Assembly: GCF_020360975.1 (NCBI RefSeq)
Contig: NW_025408668.1
Coordinates: 6,324,001 to 6,388,000 of the forward strand
Direction: 5' to 3'
From: Hirsutella rhossiliensis
Lineage: Eukaryota; Ascomycota; Sordariomycetes; Hypocreales; Ophiocordycipitaceae
DNA: 64,000 nucleotides
Translations under genes and position numbers: made by a program
Part shown: positions 13,201-24,630 of the stretch, in pieces
How positions within the stretch are numbered: position 1 is the first letter of the stretch
Layout: each line of letters opens with the position of its first letter
The notes under the pieces: model-generated
Database searches by the model: none
What the model was told of the DNA's origin: nothing
Seen by the model: the letters and a program-made list of their open reading frames with translations, nothing else

Positions 13201-15480
13201 TATAACGTTAGCTAATTTAGAAGATCTAAATTCCCCCTTCCTAATAGTCTTAAGAAGAGGTCCTAGACGAGGAAACGGAAGAAGAAACCGACGTCGAAGT
13301 AGTCGAGGATAACGCCGACTTCGAAGAAGAGGAAGCTACTAAATTAGATAATCTAAACGAAGAAGGAGACTATAGGAAAGCGGTAGAGCTAGAATATACC
13401 TACCTCCCTACGCCTCCTCTTACGGAATAAGAAGAAGATCTAGAAGCAGCTTTTTTAGTTAGTCTTCCTATCTCGACCCCTAAGGGGGTAGGAAAGGTAC
13501 CTCTCTTAAAGGATTACCCGGCTGCCTTTTTATCCTTGCTTTAAGAAGCAAAGGAAGGTATAGGGCCCGATACGGATACTAAAGAAGACTAACTACTCCC
13601 CTATTTCGATCGTTTTTCCGACTTCTATCTAACGCCTATAGAAGACGGTTCCCACGGAGCATTTATAGCAGGCCGGCTCTTTAAGCTATAGCTATTAGCA
13701 AGGAAGGTATATAAAAGAGACCTCCCGGACCCACTAGTAAACTAGAAGCAGCTAGAAAAACACCCCTTTAGAGACTAGTTTTTCTAGGCCTAGAAAGACC
13801 ACCTAGCCTTATATAAGGAAATAGGGTCTTTCGAAGAGGTCCTCAAGGAAAAGGTAAGAGGAAAATAGGTCCTTAGCTATAAGTAGGTCTTTATCTATAA
13901 GACTAATAAATACGGCTTCTTTTAGAAGTATAAAGCCCGGCTAGTTATCTATAGGAATTAATAGGAAAAAGGGGATCTACCTACTAAGGCAACCACCCTA
14001 GTAGGGATGTCTTTTCGGACCCTTATAGCTATAGTAGCAGAATTCGACCTCGAGCTCGATTAGATAGATATAGTTAACGCCTTCGTTAACTGCCCTCTTA
14101 AGGAAGAAGAAGTTATCTATATACGACTTCCTCCTAGTTTCTAATAACTAGGAAAGGTTCTATAGCTTAGGAAAGCTCTATACGGACTACGAAGATCACC
14201 CCTTCTTTAGCAATAGCATTTAATAGGTTCCCTCGAAGCCCTAGGCTTTACGAAAGTCCCTTAGGAACCGTATATAATATAGAAGGGTAAAATCATAGTC
14301 TTCTTCTACGTCGACGATATTATCTAGGCCTACTTAAAAGAGGAAGAAGCTACTACTAGGGAGGCTATATAAGGCCTATAATAAAGGTATAAGATAACTA
14401 AGCTAAGGGAGCTAAAGTGGTTCCTAGGGATATAAATCCTTTAGAATAGGTCCTAACGGACTATCTAGCTTACCTAAGACGCCTATATTAATAAGGTCGC
14501 TTATAAATTCCTCCCTAAATCCCTCGATAAGAAGCTTCCCTCTACGCCTATATTAAACGAAGAGCTTTTACCTAATCCGTCCTTTTAAGCTAGGGAGCAA
14601 GAGAAATACTAATATTAATAGAAGGTGGGCTCCTTGCTTTTTTTAGCTATTTCTACTAGACCGGATATCTCTTTTACGGTCTCCCGGCTAGCTAGGCATA
14701 ACTAGAATCCTAGCCCTAGGCATTAAGAAGTAGTAGATAGAGCTATCCTTTATCTCTATTTAACGAGATTATATAGTCTGCGCCTAAGAGGGCAGGGAAG
14801 GAAATAAGCTGCCGAAATCTTCCTTTATTCGAGCGATTTATCCTTTACGGATAATTTATTAGATAGAAAGAGCTTATAGGGGTATATTATATCCCTTTTT
14901 AAAGGAACTATTACTTAGAGAGCTTCGAAATAAGCTACTATTATAACTTCGAGTACGGAGGCAGAGCTATTAGCTCTTTTAGAAGCGTTAAAAGAAGCGA
15001 TTTTCCTTAGCCGGCTGCTAATATCTTTACGACTATAAATTCCGTCCCCGTTAGCTATAGAATGCGATAATACGTAGACTATATAGATTCTTACGGAGGA
15101 AAATAGTAAGCTATCGACCTAGCTACGGTATATCGATATCTACTAGTATTAGTTACGCTAAGAGGTTTAAAGGGGACTTATTTCCGTCCGTTAGGTTCTA
15201 ACGGCATCGATAAAAGCCGACGGTCTTACGAAGCCCCTGCCGAAGTAGAAGCTAGCTGTCTTTTTATAGTAAATTAGGCTAGAAGACGTTCGAGAGAAGC
15301 TGTCCTTAGAAGCCCGCCTTAAGAGACTACGAGAGGAGCTAATAGCACGTAGGAGGAAGGAGACGTCTATAGCCGAAGAGAGGAATTAGGACTTGTCCTA
15401 GAGGAGGGCCCTTAGCTTAATTAGGACTTATTCTTCTTAAAGGCCCCCTTTTTAGGGACTTATCCTTAGAGAAGCCCCCC
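10300..15480 (+). pseudogene. Copia G0 gag-pol, destroyed by RIP
   Basis: Read in + frames with stops taken as former Gln or Trp. A gag-like part with an Ala/Pro-rich linker spans about 11130-11340. The integrase core starts with VD-TDVSRD at about 12460-12480, followed by a V-K-K-I-R segment (12630) and NGGVERLGA with the acidic residue (about 12745). The reverse transcriptase carries YVDD at 14307-14318, followed by a KLRELKWFLG-type stretch near 14400. RNase H includes a RPDISFTVSRLAR segment (14660-14700) and a YIDIY segment followed by ADGLTKPLPK near 15215. Stop codons occur throughout. This is the most complete copy of the family for recovering domain order. Confidence 0.9.
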
Positions 15481-15495
15481 TTTCTTATAGGACTT

Positions 15496-15949
15496 CGCAG
15501 TTCTCGGAGATATCCCTTAGCACGAGGGACCTAGGAAGCTAAAAAACAGGTTTTAAGGAAGGAGCTAAAAGGAGGTATAGAAAGGAGGGTAGGGGCAAGA
15601 GGGGAAGTAGAAGTAGCGATGGCTTCCTATAGAGGTGGCGAAAGATAAGACGGATGTGCCGGCAACGGCTAGAAAGGAGGGGAAAAACCGGCAAAAAGCT
15701 CGGTAGTCGAAAGGACATTAGTGGCTTCTTTAAGTAGGATCTTCTTTATTAATCGAGATGCTAGACGGGTATAAAGAGGGGCGTTGGATAGAGGAAAGAA
15801 GGACAATTAAGGCAATATAATAATCACTCCCCTGCCGCAATTGCTGCTCCCGCAAGAATCAAATCTCTCTGCCCTGCCTGTCCGACCCCTTACATCTAAT
15901 TTTACCTTCGTGCATTTTACATGCACTTCTCGCATCTCTCTTCGCGAGA
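15496..15949 (+). repeat. Copia G0 3' LTR, 5'-deleted, lightly mutated
   Basis: Starts at CGCAGTTCTCGG, so the first ~25 bp of the LTR and, by comparison with G1, about 160 bp of adjacent internal sequence are missing. It retains many CA and TG dinucleotides (for example 15800-15935) that the 5' LTR of the same element has lost. Confidence 0.88.
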
Positions 15950-15954
15950 AAAAC

Positions 15955-16915
15955 CATCTGTCTAGTAACGCTATAGTCTCTCGTATTCTGCTAACATAGG
16001 AGGGATCGAGAGTAAGTCGAGAGCCATTCGTGATAGCCGTGGGTAGTTATTTCGTCTCCCCTACTAATATCGCAAAGGATTGATGACCAGCGGATCGTTA
16101 TTAGCGTTATGATTCGACAGCCAGCGTTCGTATTCGTCGTGGTCTACACTCAGTGAACCTTAAGAAGAGGGAGTTCTGTCACTTCTGCCCGGCAGCGTCG
16201 AAGCCCTATAGGCCCGATGTCTCTCGAGTGCACTTATTACCTTTAAACGCTTTAACGGAGGCTCTTTATCGGGCATTAAAAGAGTCGGTAATAATTTATA
16301 CTCTTCCTCCTATAGTTTCCTCACCATATGCTTTGCCTCCTAAAGCCACGGCAGCTGTGCTTGGTCTAGTATGGTTTTTAATCTAGACCCTTGTTAATCC
16401 AATTAATTAATATCGCGGATTAAATTAAATTAAATTGACCACCGGATTATCAATCCTAGTCAATCCGCGTGGCGTTCCTCTGCTGTCTCTTATTGGCTTC
16501 TGCTGGTTACTAGCCCCGTTATCTAGTCAATAAATCAAATTAGGGGGCGGCGCCTTAAATAGCGGATTATAGCGCCGTAAGGATTAACGGATTAAACTTT
16601 ATTTAATCCGAGCGCCGGCAATCCCTATTATCGGCAAATAAAGATAAATAATTGCGCGCCCGTCCGGAAATTATCTTATTTTAATTACCTAAAGTAGTTA
16701 TGCTGCTAGCCGGAACCCCCCCCCTATCTTTTAGGCAAACGGCAGATTTATTTAGTCCGAAGGACTTCTATTACGACGATAACTTAAAACTCGAAGCTCC
16801 GCTCCTATTAGCTACCGGAGTCTCTACTCGACGTAGATTAAACGGCATCCCTATCTAGTATAAGCCTTAAAGCTAGGGGGCGGTCTTTAGTGTTAGCCTA
16901 CTAACGACCTATGCT
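15955..16915. other. RIP-light spacer with repeated GGATTA motifs
   Basis: This stretch keeps CA and TG at ordinary frequency, unlike its neighbours. It lacks a recognisable gene: the longest frame (16153-16386, +) begins at GTG, has no ATG start and no family resemblance. From 16390 to 16640 the hexamer GGATTA or its complement recurs on both strands, including a perfect 9-bp inverted repeat with a 5-base loop at 16588-16610. Confidence 0.55.
16588..16610. repeat. Perfect hairpin within GGATTA cluster
   Basis: Arms CGGATTAAA and TTTAATCCG around a 5-base loop. It sits in a cluster of GGATTA/TAATCC motifs. It could be a MITE fragment or a subterminal motif of a DNA transposon; no terminal repeats or duplication were found to decide. 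Confidence 0.5.
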
Positions 16916-16920
16916 ACTAA

Positions 16921-17405
16921 TGTCGCGAAGCGTGGCCTGATTTCGCAGTTCTCGGAGATATCCCTTGGCACGAGGGACTAAGGAAGCTGAAAACACCCGG
17001 TGTAGAAGAAGGAAGAAGGAGCTAAAAAGAGGTGCAGAAAGGAGGGTGGGGGCATAAGGGGAAGCAGAAGTGGCGATGGCTTCCTATAGAGGTGGCGAAA
17101 GATAAGACGGATGTGCCGGCAACGGCTAGAAAAGAGGGGGAAAACCGGCAAAAAGCTCGGAAGTCGAAAGGACATTAGTAGCTTCTTTAAGCAGGATCTC
17201 CTTTATTAATTAAGATGCTAGATAGGTATAAAGAGGGGCGTTAGATAGAGGACAGAAGGACAATTAAGGCAATATAACAATCACTCCCCTACCTTTATTG
17301 CTGCCCCCGTAAGAATTAAATCTCTCTGCCCTGCCTATCCGACCCCTTACTTCTAATTTTACCTTCGTGCATTTTTATGCACTTCTCGTATCTCTCTTCG
17401 CGAGA
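16921..17405 (+). repeat. Solo LTR of Copia G family, RIP-light
   Basis: 485 bp with intact-looking ends TGTCGCGAAG and CTTCGCGAGA, flanked by a perfect duplication ACTAA (16916-16920 and 17406-17410). No internal sequence is attached, so it is a product of LTR-LTR recombination. It keeps many CA and TG, making it the best template here for the unmutated LTR. A CACCCGGTGTAGAAG insertion is shared with the G2 LTR but not with G0 or G1, so there are at least two subfamilies. Confidence 0.93.
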
Positions 17406-17410
17406 ACTAA

Positions 17411-17807
17411 CGCGTAGTCCCTTCCCTCCTTATCCTTCCTCTTTAAATAATCCCTCTAATCTAACGTAACTACTTATAGCTTATTCTATCTATTTAACGA
17501 ATATTTATAGGGGGTATAAGTAGGAGAAGCCGGTAGATTAATTTATTTCGAAGATAAAGTCTTTTATAATATAAGGAAGACTTACGGCTAACTATCTCGA
17601 CTATAGGAATCGGTAAGCCGTACTCGCCTCTAAGCGTATAGTAGAATAAGCTAAGTTATCCTTAATACGTCGATAAGGTTTACTATTATTATACTTATAA
17701 CTAGGTATACTAATTGTCTTATAAGAGCCTATTCTACTAGGAATATTAATTGCCGCGTTAATAGGAGTAGACGCGCCGGCGCCGATTACTTCCCTACTAG
17801 GTCCCTC
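17411..17807. other. Anonymous RIP-mutated spacer
   Basis: About 400 bp of CpA-depleted sequence between two solo LTRs. No domain or repeat end was recognised. Confidence 0.5.
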
Positions 17808-17812
17808 GATTA

Positions 17813-18318
17813 TATAACGACTAGTATTATTCCTAAGGGATAAACCTTTCGAGAGGTTTATATTAGTAGATATAATAGGGCGTAGTCTGAGTAATAATAA
17901 GTATATTACGTTAGTAATAAGTTAGAGGTCGTAGACTATAGACTATAACTAGGTAATTAAGTAATCGGAATTAAAGATAAGATTATAATAGAGATCGTAA
18001 TAATTATAATATATTAAAAGCTAAAGAGCTATCTAGTTTAAAGGAGTAGAATTAGGTATCCTTATATACTTAGTAGTCCTTTATAGATTATTTAATAAAC
18101 GTAATAATCGTATTTATAGATCGTTAGATTATTAAGGTAATCTAATAATCCTATATACCGTCGTTAGATCTTTAAGATAATCTAATAAACCGGATTATTA
18201 GGATTACTAAGCGATCTAAATAATCTATTACGTGACTTCGCGGGATCCTATACCCCTCCGTTACGTATCGGCCTTAAATAAGGGCTGCTTATAACTAACC
18301 GTTAGTTGGGTCGTAATA
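17813..18318 (+). repeat. Solo LTR, divergent member of Gypsy F LTR family
   Basis: 506 bp from TATAACGAC to GGTCGTAATA, flanked by a perfect duplication GATTA (17808-17812 and 18319-18323). The first ~170 bp and the last ~25 bp match the LTRs at 44633-45102 and 58405-58874. The middle (about 18080-18230) is different and contains two imperfect ~45-bp repeats beginning TCGTTAGAT, so this is a distinct subfamily. Confidence 0.9.
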
Positions 18319-18323
18319 GATTA

Positions 18324-21300
18324 CTTCTTATAAATATATACGACTTAGAACGCCGATCGAATCTCTAGTATTAAATCCTATTTAGCCGAGACTAGCCTAA
18401 GGAAGACACTCTCTCTAACTTATACTGCTACGGTAGGCGGCTATCGTATATCCTATGATAGAACGTTAGGATTTCGAGCTTCTAGACCCTAACTAGATAG
18501 GTAATCTATTATATTGCCCGTTATTTAATAGAGATAAGGAGCTCCTAGATAAATACTAAACAGAACTAGAAAACGACTAAATAGAATACTATACTCGCTA
18601 TTAAGAGATATAGTTTAATATAGGATTAAAAGATAATATTTATAAGCGTTATATCGCTAAAGATAAGAATAAAAAGGAGGATAGGCCTTAGTTTTTTTTA
18701 GCTAAAAATTAGTTAGATTTTAGCTTAATCCCTACGTTCCTCCCTTAATTAACGAAAGTAAAAGAGATACTAATTACTTTAGTCTATATATTCGTAAATA
18801 TTATATAGGTTTAAGGGCAGTAATATAAATATCGTAGCTATATTATATACTTTCTACGCGATATTAGTAAAGTATATCGATAACTTCCCCTTTTACCGTC
18901 TAAATTAGATATTATCTTACTACGTCCTCCGAATATAGGTAAATATACCTACCTTAACCGCTAATTTAAACGCTAGTTCCGCGTACGCTATTATTATCTT
19001 TAGTAGTAGCTAGACTTCCTATCGAATAACTACCTAGGCTACTAGGATACTACTATCTACTAGAAGCGGATATTAGTACTACCTAAAGATAGCAATATAC
19101 TTAATTAGGTTACTATTATAGAAGTCTTTAATCCTTTAGTAGGTAATTTAGGTAATATCGAGAATAACGATATTAAGGTAGATAAGGTTAATTAGTCTAT
19201 AGTGCTAGATATACTATTAAAGGATATAGAGATAGAAGTATTATATTTATACGTTCTTAGTAAAGAGCGCGACGAACCGCTTCCTATATAATAATCGATA
19301 TAATATTAGCTTAAAATACTAGATATTTAAAGGATACTAATAAACGAATTTAACTAGTTATAGGTACTCTTATCCCTAGCCTTTCTAATACTATTTCCTT
19401 ATAGTTAAGCTAATTTTATTAAGCTAAGGTTATAGCCTATTAAGTATACGGACTATATATAGCACGCCCTTCGATAGTATAATAGTAGATTTACCTACTA
19501 TCTTACTTTCTAGTTTATAGTTTTTAATACGCTAATATAAGTATAGGCACGAGCGAAAAGTAGCTACTTCGTTAAGTAATACTAATAAATATAGGGTCTA
19601 ATAACGCGAGATAATCTACTAGAGTCTTTTTAGAACCCTAAATCTATAGAAGCTTAGTAGTTACTTAACTTAATTAACCGCTAAATAGTATAGCTATACG
19701 GGATATAACTATATTAGTACTAAAAGCGCTAAGAGCTTAAGTCTTATACCTATAACCTTAGCTGCCCTAGTACTTTTATTATATTTAGCCTAGTAGACTT
19801 ATATTAAAGGAGCCTCTATTAATATTTACCTTAGTTTTAAGACTAGTAGAAGGTATCTAAGTAATAGTAAATAGGGATATCTAGTAAACTTCTTAGGGAT
19901 AACCTATATATTATAGCCTAGTACTTTTATAGGCGGTTTAGCTTATTTAAAGATATTATTCTTAAGTAGATTTTTTATTATTACTAATTTTTAGAATAAG
20001 TATAAGTAGTAAGGTCGTAGAAGTAGCTATTACTACGGCCTATTTTAAATAGATAGTATGCTTAGTATTAACTTAGAAAAGGAGTATATACGCTAAGAGT
20101 TTACCTATATATAGAGTTTCTATATTATAGCCTTTAATCCTAAGCTAGCCTAAGTTTAATAGTAAGGAGAAGGTAATCCCTTATCTATAAATCCGCTATA
20201 GTATCCCTTAATATTCTAATAGCTCTTATAGATTCTAAACCGCTGCTAACGCTACTATTATAGTAAGATATACTACTTATAAAAGAAAAAGGGTTTAGAT
20301 AAGATTTCTTACTACTTTTTCTTCCCCTAGGATATAAGAGATATAGCTAATATAGTTCGACGCTAAGGATAGTCCTATTTCTCCTTTAAGGCGGCTAGGA
20401 ATAATAGCCTTATAAGCTACTATAACTAGTATCTTAGTCTTAGCTAGTTAGCTAATATTAATATCTCCCCTTATACTAGCCTTTAAGCTATTATTAATTA
20501 TATAGCTAAGTATTATAGTAAGATAGAGAAGTAAACTAATAGTTATATAAGCTTAGGGCGGTAAATCTTACCCTATATCTCTTATTAAAACCTACTTCTT
20601 TCTTTTATATCGCGGCTAATAAATAAGCTGCTCGCTAAGAGGGACTTCTTAAGGTAAGAGATCTACTATATATTGCTTAACTACGAGCTCTAGGAGGGTA
20701 CCTACGTTATAAGAGCCGTCGATTACTATCTATACGAGTAATAAGGCCGGTCGCTTCGCCTCTAAGGTAATTATAATAATAACGCTAAGGTTATTAGGAT
20801 ATATAAGAAGTATCTTTCCCGCCCTTCCCTTTATAAAGAACTTACCTACCTTAACTTCCTAGCTAACTAGAATATAAGTAAGAGGGATAAGAGAAAGTAA
20901 GTATATTAGAGTTATTAAGCTAAGCCTTAAGTACTATACTACTTTCCGCGGTATAAGTCGAACCTATAGTATTATTAATATAATAACTTTTATTAGGTAA
21001 AGCTAATACTTACTTATTTATATCGCGATCTTAACGAACTATATAAGATTAACGGTATTAAGTTTAACTTATATATATCTACTACTAAATTCTATTATAT
21101 AAACTACTAGTATCCTAACGATTACTATAGTATACTTAACGCTAAAGAACGTTAGCTAGATCTAAGTAAGTTCGAGGAAGAATTTTACGAGCTTAACCTT
21201 CTTAAAGAGGATTAGCTTAAGCTTACCTACTAGCTTCCCGACTACCTACTAAGCTAAGAGATAGTAGATCTCCTTAGTAAACGGGATATCGATATCTAAT

Positions 21301-22960
21301 ATAATTAGATACCCTATATTAGCCGCTATACTAATCTAGTAATCGTTTAAGGTAATTATTAGCGCTAGCGTATTATATAGAATCCTCTCTATATAGATAT
21401 TAAAGACTTACCTTTAAAGGTCTATAATACGCTTAACCTAGAGTAGCGGATAGTATATAATATAATCGTTAAATATTTCTAATATAGTAGCGAGGCGTAG
21501 ATTCTACTTTATATAGATAATAGTAGTAGGATAGGTAAGTCCTATTTAATTAAAGTCTTATCTTTATACCTTTAAAGGCTCGCTAGTAACTAGCCTAGTT
21601 TAATATAGAGAGCTATACCTATAAGCGTTATAAGTAACCAGATTATAGGGATAATATTATACTCCTTACTCTAGCTACCTATAAATAAGGCTTTTAGAGA
21701 GCTCTCCTTAATAGATATTAATACTCTTTAAAAGAAGCTATAGGACGTTAGGTATATTATAATTAATAAGAAAAGTATACTAGGCCTTTATTAACTTTTA
21801 TAGATCGATAAACGCCTCCGCTAAGTCTATCCTATTAAAGCAGCCGAATTCTTTAGCGGTATAAGTATTATCCTCGTTAGTAACTTCTTCTAGCTCCTAC
21901 TAATTACGAATAAACCCCTTTACTTTAATAGGCCGCTTAAAGACCTATAAGAGGTCTCTAGCTAGACGATATATAGGGCGTTTAGCTATACTATCTTCCT
22001 AAAAAAGGTCTAGTAGTAATAGGGCAATAACTAAGCCGGCTTTTATCTTACGCTTAAAGAATTACGTTGTCTAAAGCTATCTATTAAGTTATAGAAACTC
22101 CTAAGCTAGCGTATATAGGCTAAGCTAAGCTAGTATAAGGTAGATACGTTTACTACTACCCTTTATATCTATAGTAAGAAAGCTAGTATTAATAAGTATA
22201 ACTATAAGTATCTTATTTATCTTAAGTAACTAGTAATCTAAGTTATAGTAAAGAATATTAGTAATAGTACTAGTAAGGTAACGTTTAAATAAGCTAGTAA
22301 CCTAGCTAGCTAGTTTCCTATATATATTAGTACTTATCTTATACTAATATAGAATATCTAGTATCTTACTAGCTTAGTTAATAGAGCCTAAAGCATAGTA
22401 TATAATATCGGTTAGGCCCTTAGTACTAATATATACTATAACCCGCTATATATTATTATAATAGTAATAGATAAGTATACTAGCCTATTATATTTAACCG
22501 CGGATAATAAGCGTAAGGTAGTACTTATACTACTAGTAAAGCGAGACTTCTTTCTTAGGACGTCCGCTTATATATAAACGTAGTTCCCCTTTATAGTATT
22601 ATATACTATTACTATTTATAAGTTATAGAGTATTATAGTAGATAAGATAGTAACGGATCTATTTAAACGGGACTTCTAGATAGGGCTTAGCTATATTACG
22701 GTCTCTTAGGTTAAGATATTAAATAGGTTAATAATTAATACCCTATTTAAATAAGCGTCTCTTTATTATAAGAAGCTACTTAATAGTAAGTAGAGTTCTA
22801 TTATATTATTTAATTACGCTTAAGGCTTTATAAATCCTAATAAAGTAGTAAGTATTTTAATAAAAGTCCGCGACTAAGACTAGCGTAAATAATAGTAAAC
22901 TAACTAGCTACTACTTTAACCTATCTTTTTATAATAATAGTATTATACGTATTACTTTAT
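18324..22960 (+). pseudogene. Helitron Rep-helicase relic
   Basis: Three blocks in the + frames give the Helitron order. First, about 18765-19080 resembles the DUF6570-like N-terminal domain (QQYKYRSYIIYFLRDISKVY, then LLPSKLDIILLRPPN and a basic QFRVR segment). Second, the Rep domain includes a STFIIFSLVDLY stretch (about 19770-19810), RRFSLFKDIILK (19930-19975) and the HUH motif at 20028-20036, where TAT-TAC-TAC stands for H-Y-H next to GLF-IDSM. Third, a PIF1-type helicase has a Walker A motif at 21516-21542 (D-N-S-S-R-I-G-K-S, with the two Gly and the Thr altered by TpA changes) and a Walker B-like YIIINKKSM near 21751-21780 (Asp-Glu now Asn-Lys). In intact Helitrons the protein nicks, unwinds and rejoins DNA for rolling-circle transposition. 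Stops and at least one frameshift (before the HUH motif) make this copy dead. Its ends were not identified. Confidence 0.75.
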
Positions 22961-24585
22961 AGAGCACTACTATAAAACCATACTTTTTAATATAAAATAT
23001 TATATTATAGAGATATATCCTTTAGACTATATTATACCCTCCCTACCTCTAGTAAGGGCATTAGTATATTTTAGAACCTTTTAAAGACGACCTATCTCTT
23101 TTAACGCTCCTTAATATAGTAGCCTTAGTCCGCTAATAATACTATACTAAACTATTTATTTTCTATAACTTATCGTTTCTATTAATAGAAATTAGTCTCT
23201 TTCTAATAGCTATCTTTATAATACTTAGTAATTCTTTAATTCTAGACCCCGCTAACCTTATAAGCTATCCCGTTTAGACTCGGAATTTTTAGCGTCGTCC
23301 TATCCTTATAAGTATTAGGTTACTTCGCTATTATAAGCACTACTCGCCTATCTAGACCTATATCGCATAGAAGTCGCTGTTTATATTATTATAATAGGCA
23401 AAGAGATATTTATATCTCTTATAGGTCTATTAGCCTTATTTTTATATAATTAAAAAATTAATAAGAGGAAGTAAATAAATTAGTTATTTCTTTTATCCTT
23501 ATATAGTATATCTACTTTAACTGCCTAATTAACTTAGGCTAGCTTAGCGTAATAGCGCGAATAAGAAGACTTTAAGCTTTGCCTATATACCCTAGCAATA
23601 ACTATAATTTCGGTTAATAGTAAGAAGCCCTATTACTACTATATTATTATTCTCTACGTAATTATTAGATCTTCGATTTACCTATACTCTATAGATATAT
23701 CTATTTAAGTTATAATAGTAATACTATAAGAGACTTACCGAATAATTAGTATAGCAAAGAGTAGCGCTAGACTACTTATTATTTTTCCTTATAAGAAAAC
23801 GTACTATCGAGGTCTTTACTTCTAGAGTTATAGTATAAACGTAGACTAGATAAATATAAGGCCTAGTAGTAATATAATAAAAACAGTTATAGATGTTTTT
23901 TATAGATTATAAAAGTAATATAACTCCCCTTATAGTATAATACTTATATATAGCTAGACGATATTAGAACTACTATACGTATAAGTAGTAAGGCCTATAT
24001 AAAAATATATTATAGAACCTATAACTATAGTTACTATAACTTAAGATATATTTATTTAAGGAGTAAGAGCTATTTAAAGTAATAATGCTATAGCTAATTA
24101 TAGGAAATAGCGCGGATATATAAGCGAACGAACTAGTTTAGGTAAGATTAGCTATTTAGTAAGCTAGTAGAACTCCCTCTATCTTAAGAGCTAGTTTAGC
24201 CTAAAGGTTTAAAATAAATCCTTAAACCTTACCTAGGGTTAATTACTTAAGTTAGGACTAACCTAAGTCCTTAAGGTACTAAGCTTTTTTAATCCGGAGG
24301 ATATTATTAAGAATAAGCCGAAACGTAAAATATAATATCCTAATAACTTAAAGGCCTACTAAGTCTAGGCGACTAATACCTATTAATAGGTTCCTTCGTA
24401 AGCTAATTAAGGGCCCCTACCCCTTAGTTAGGCATAAAATATATAGATAGCCTTAAAAGGTATAGATACCTAAACACGCTATTACTACTATATCTAGCGC
24501 GTAATTAGTATATATTCTTACTAAAACGCGATCGCGCGTAGTATTTAGGGAGAGTTCGACTATCGTAATTATACTATAACTAGCC
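22961..24585. other. RIP-mutated stretch between Helitron and transposase relics
   Basis: About 1.6 kb with no recognised domain. It may hold the Helitron C-terminal and 3' region. CpA and TpG are nearly absent. Confidence 0.4.
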
Positions 24586-24625
24586 TAACTAGTAACCGCC
24601 GTAGGCTGGGCGGCGAGGCTAGTTA
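24586..24625. repeat. Bipartite GC-rich stem-loop
   Basis: Outer arms TAACTAG (24586-24592) and CTAGTTA (24619-24625), inner arms CCGCC (24596-24600) and GGCGG (24609-24613). It lies between the Helitron relic and the transposase. It could be a Helitron 3' hairpin or part of the transposon's terminal region; neither is proven. Confidence 0.35.
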
Positions 24626-24630
24626 TTGAA

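Larger units (their letters stand above)
9801..15949 (+). mobile_element. Ty1/Copia element G0, RIP-dead, damaged 3' LTR
   Basis: Bounded by a perfect 5-bp duplication AAAAC (9796-9800 and 15950-15954). The coding order is gag, integrase, reverse transcriptase, RNase H, the Ty1/Copia order. Copies G1 (26003-32310) and G2 (38051-40719) belong to the same family on the opposite strand. The LTR ends are TGTCGCGAAG and CTTCGCGAGA, so the 3' end is GA and not the usual CA. The solo LTR at 16921-17405 and copy G1 share these ends, each confirmed by its own target duplication. The body is saturated with RIP, but the last 450 bp are only lightly mutated. Confidence 0.93.

Noticed and set aside
16153..16386. 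Open frame of 77 codons in the RIP-light spacer
   Set aside because: It begins with GTG, has no ATG or recognisable domain, and sits between transposon remnants. No support as a gene.
16978..17175. Minus-strand frame inside the solo LTR
   Set aside because: Lies wholly within a Copia G LTR whose limits are fixed by a target duplication.
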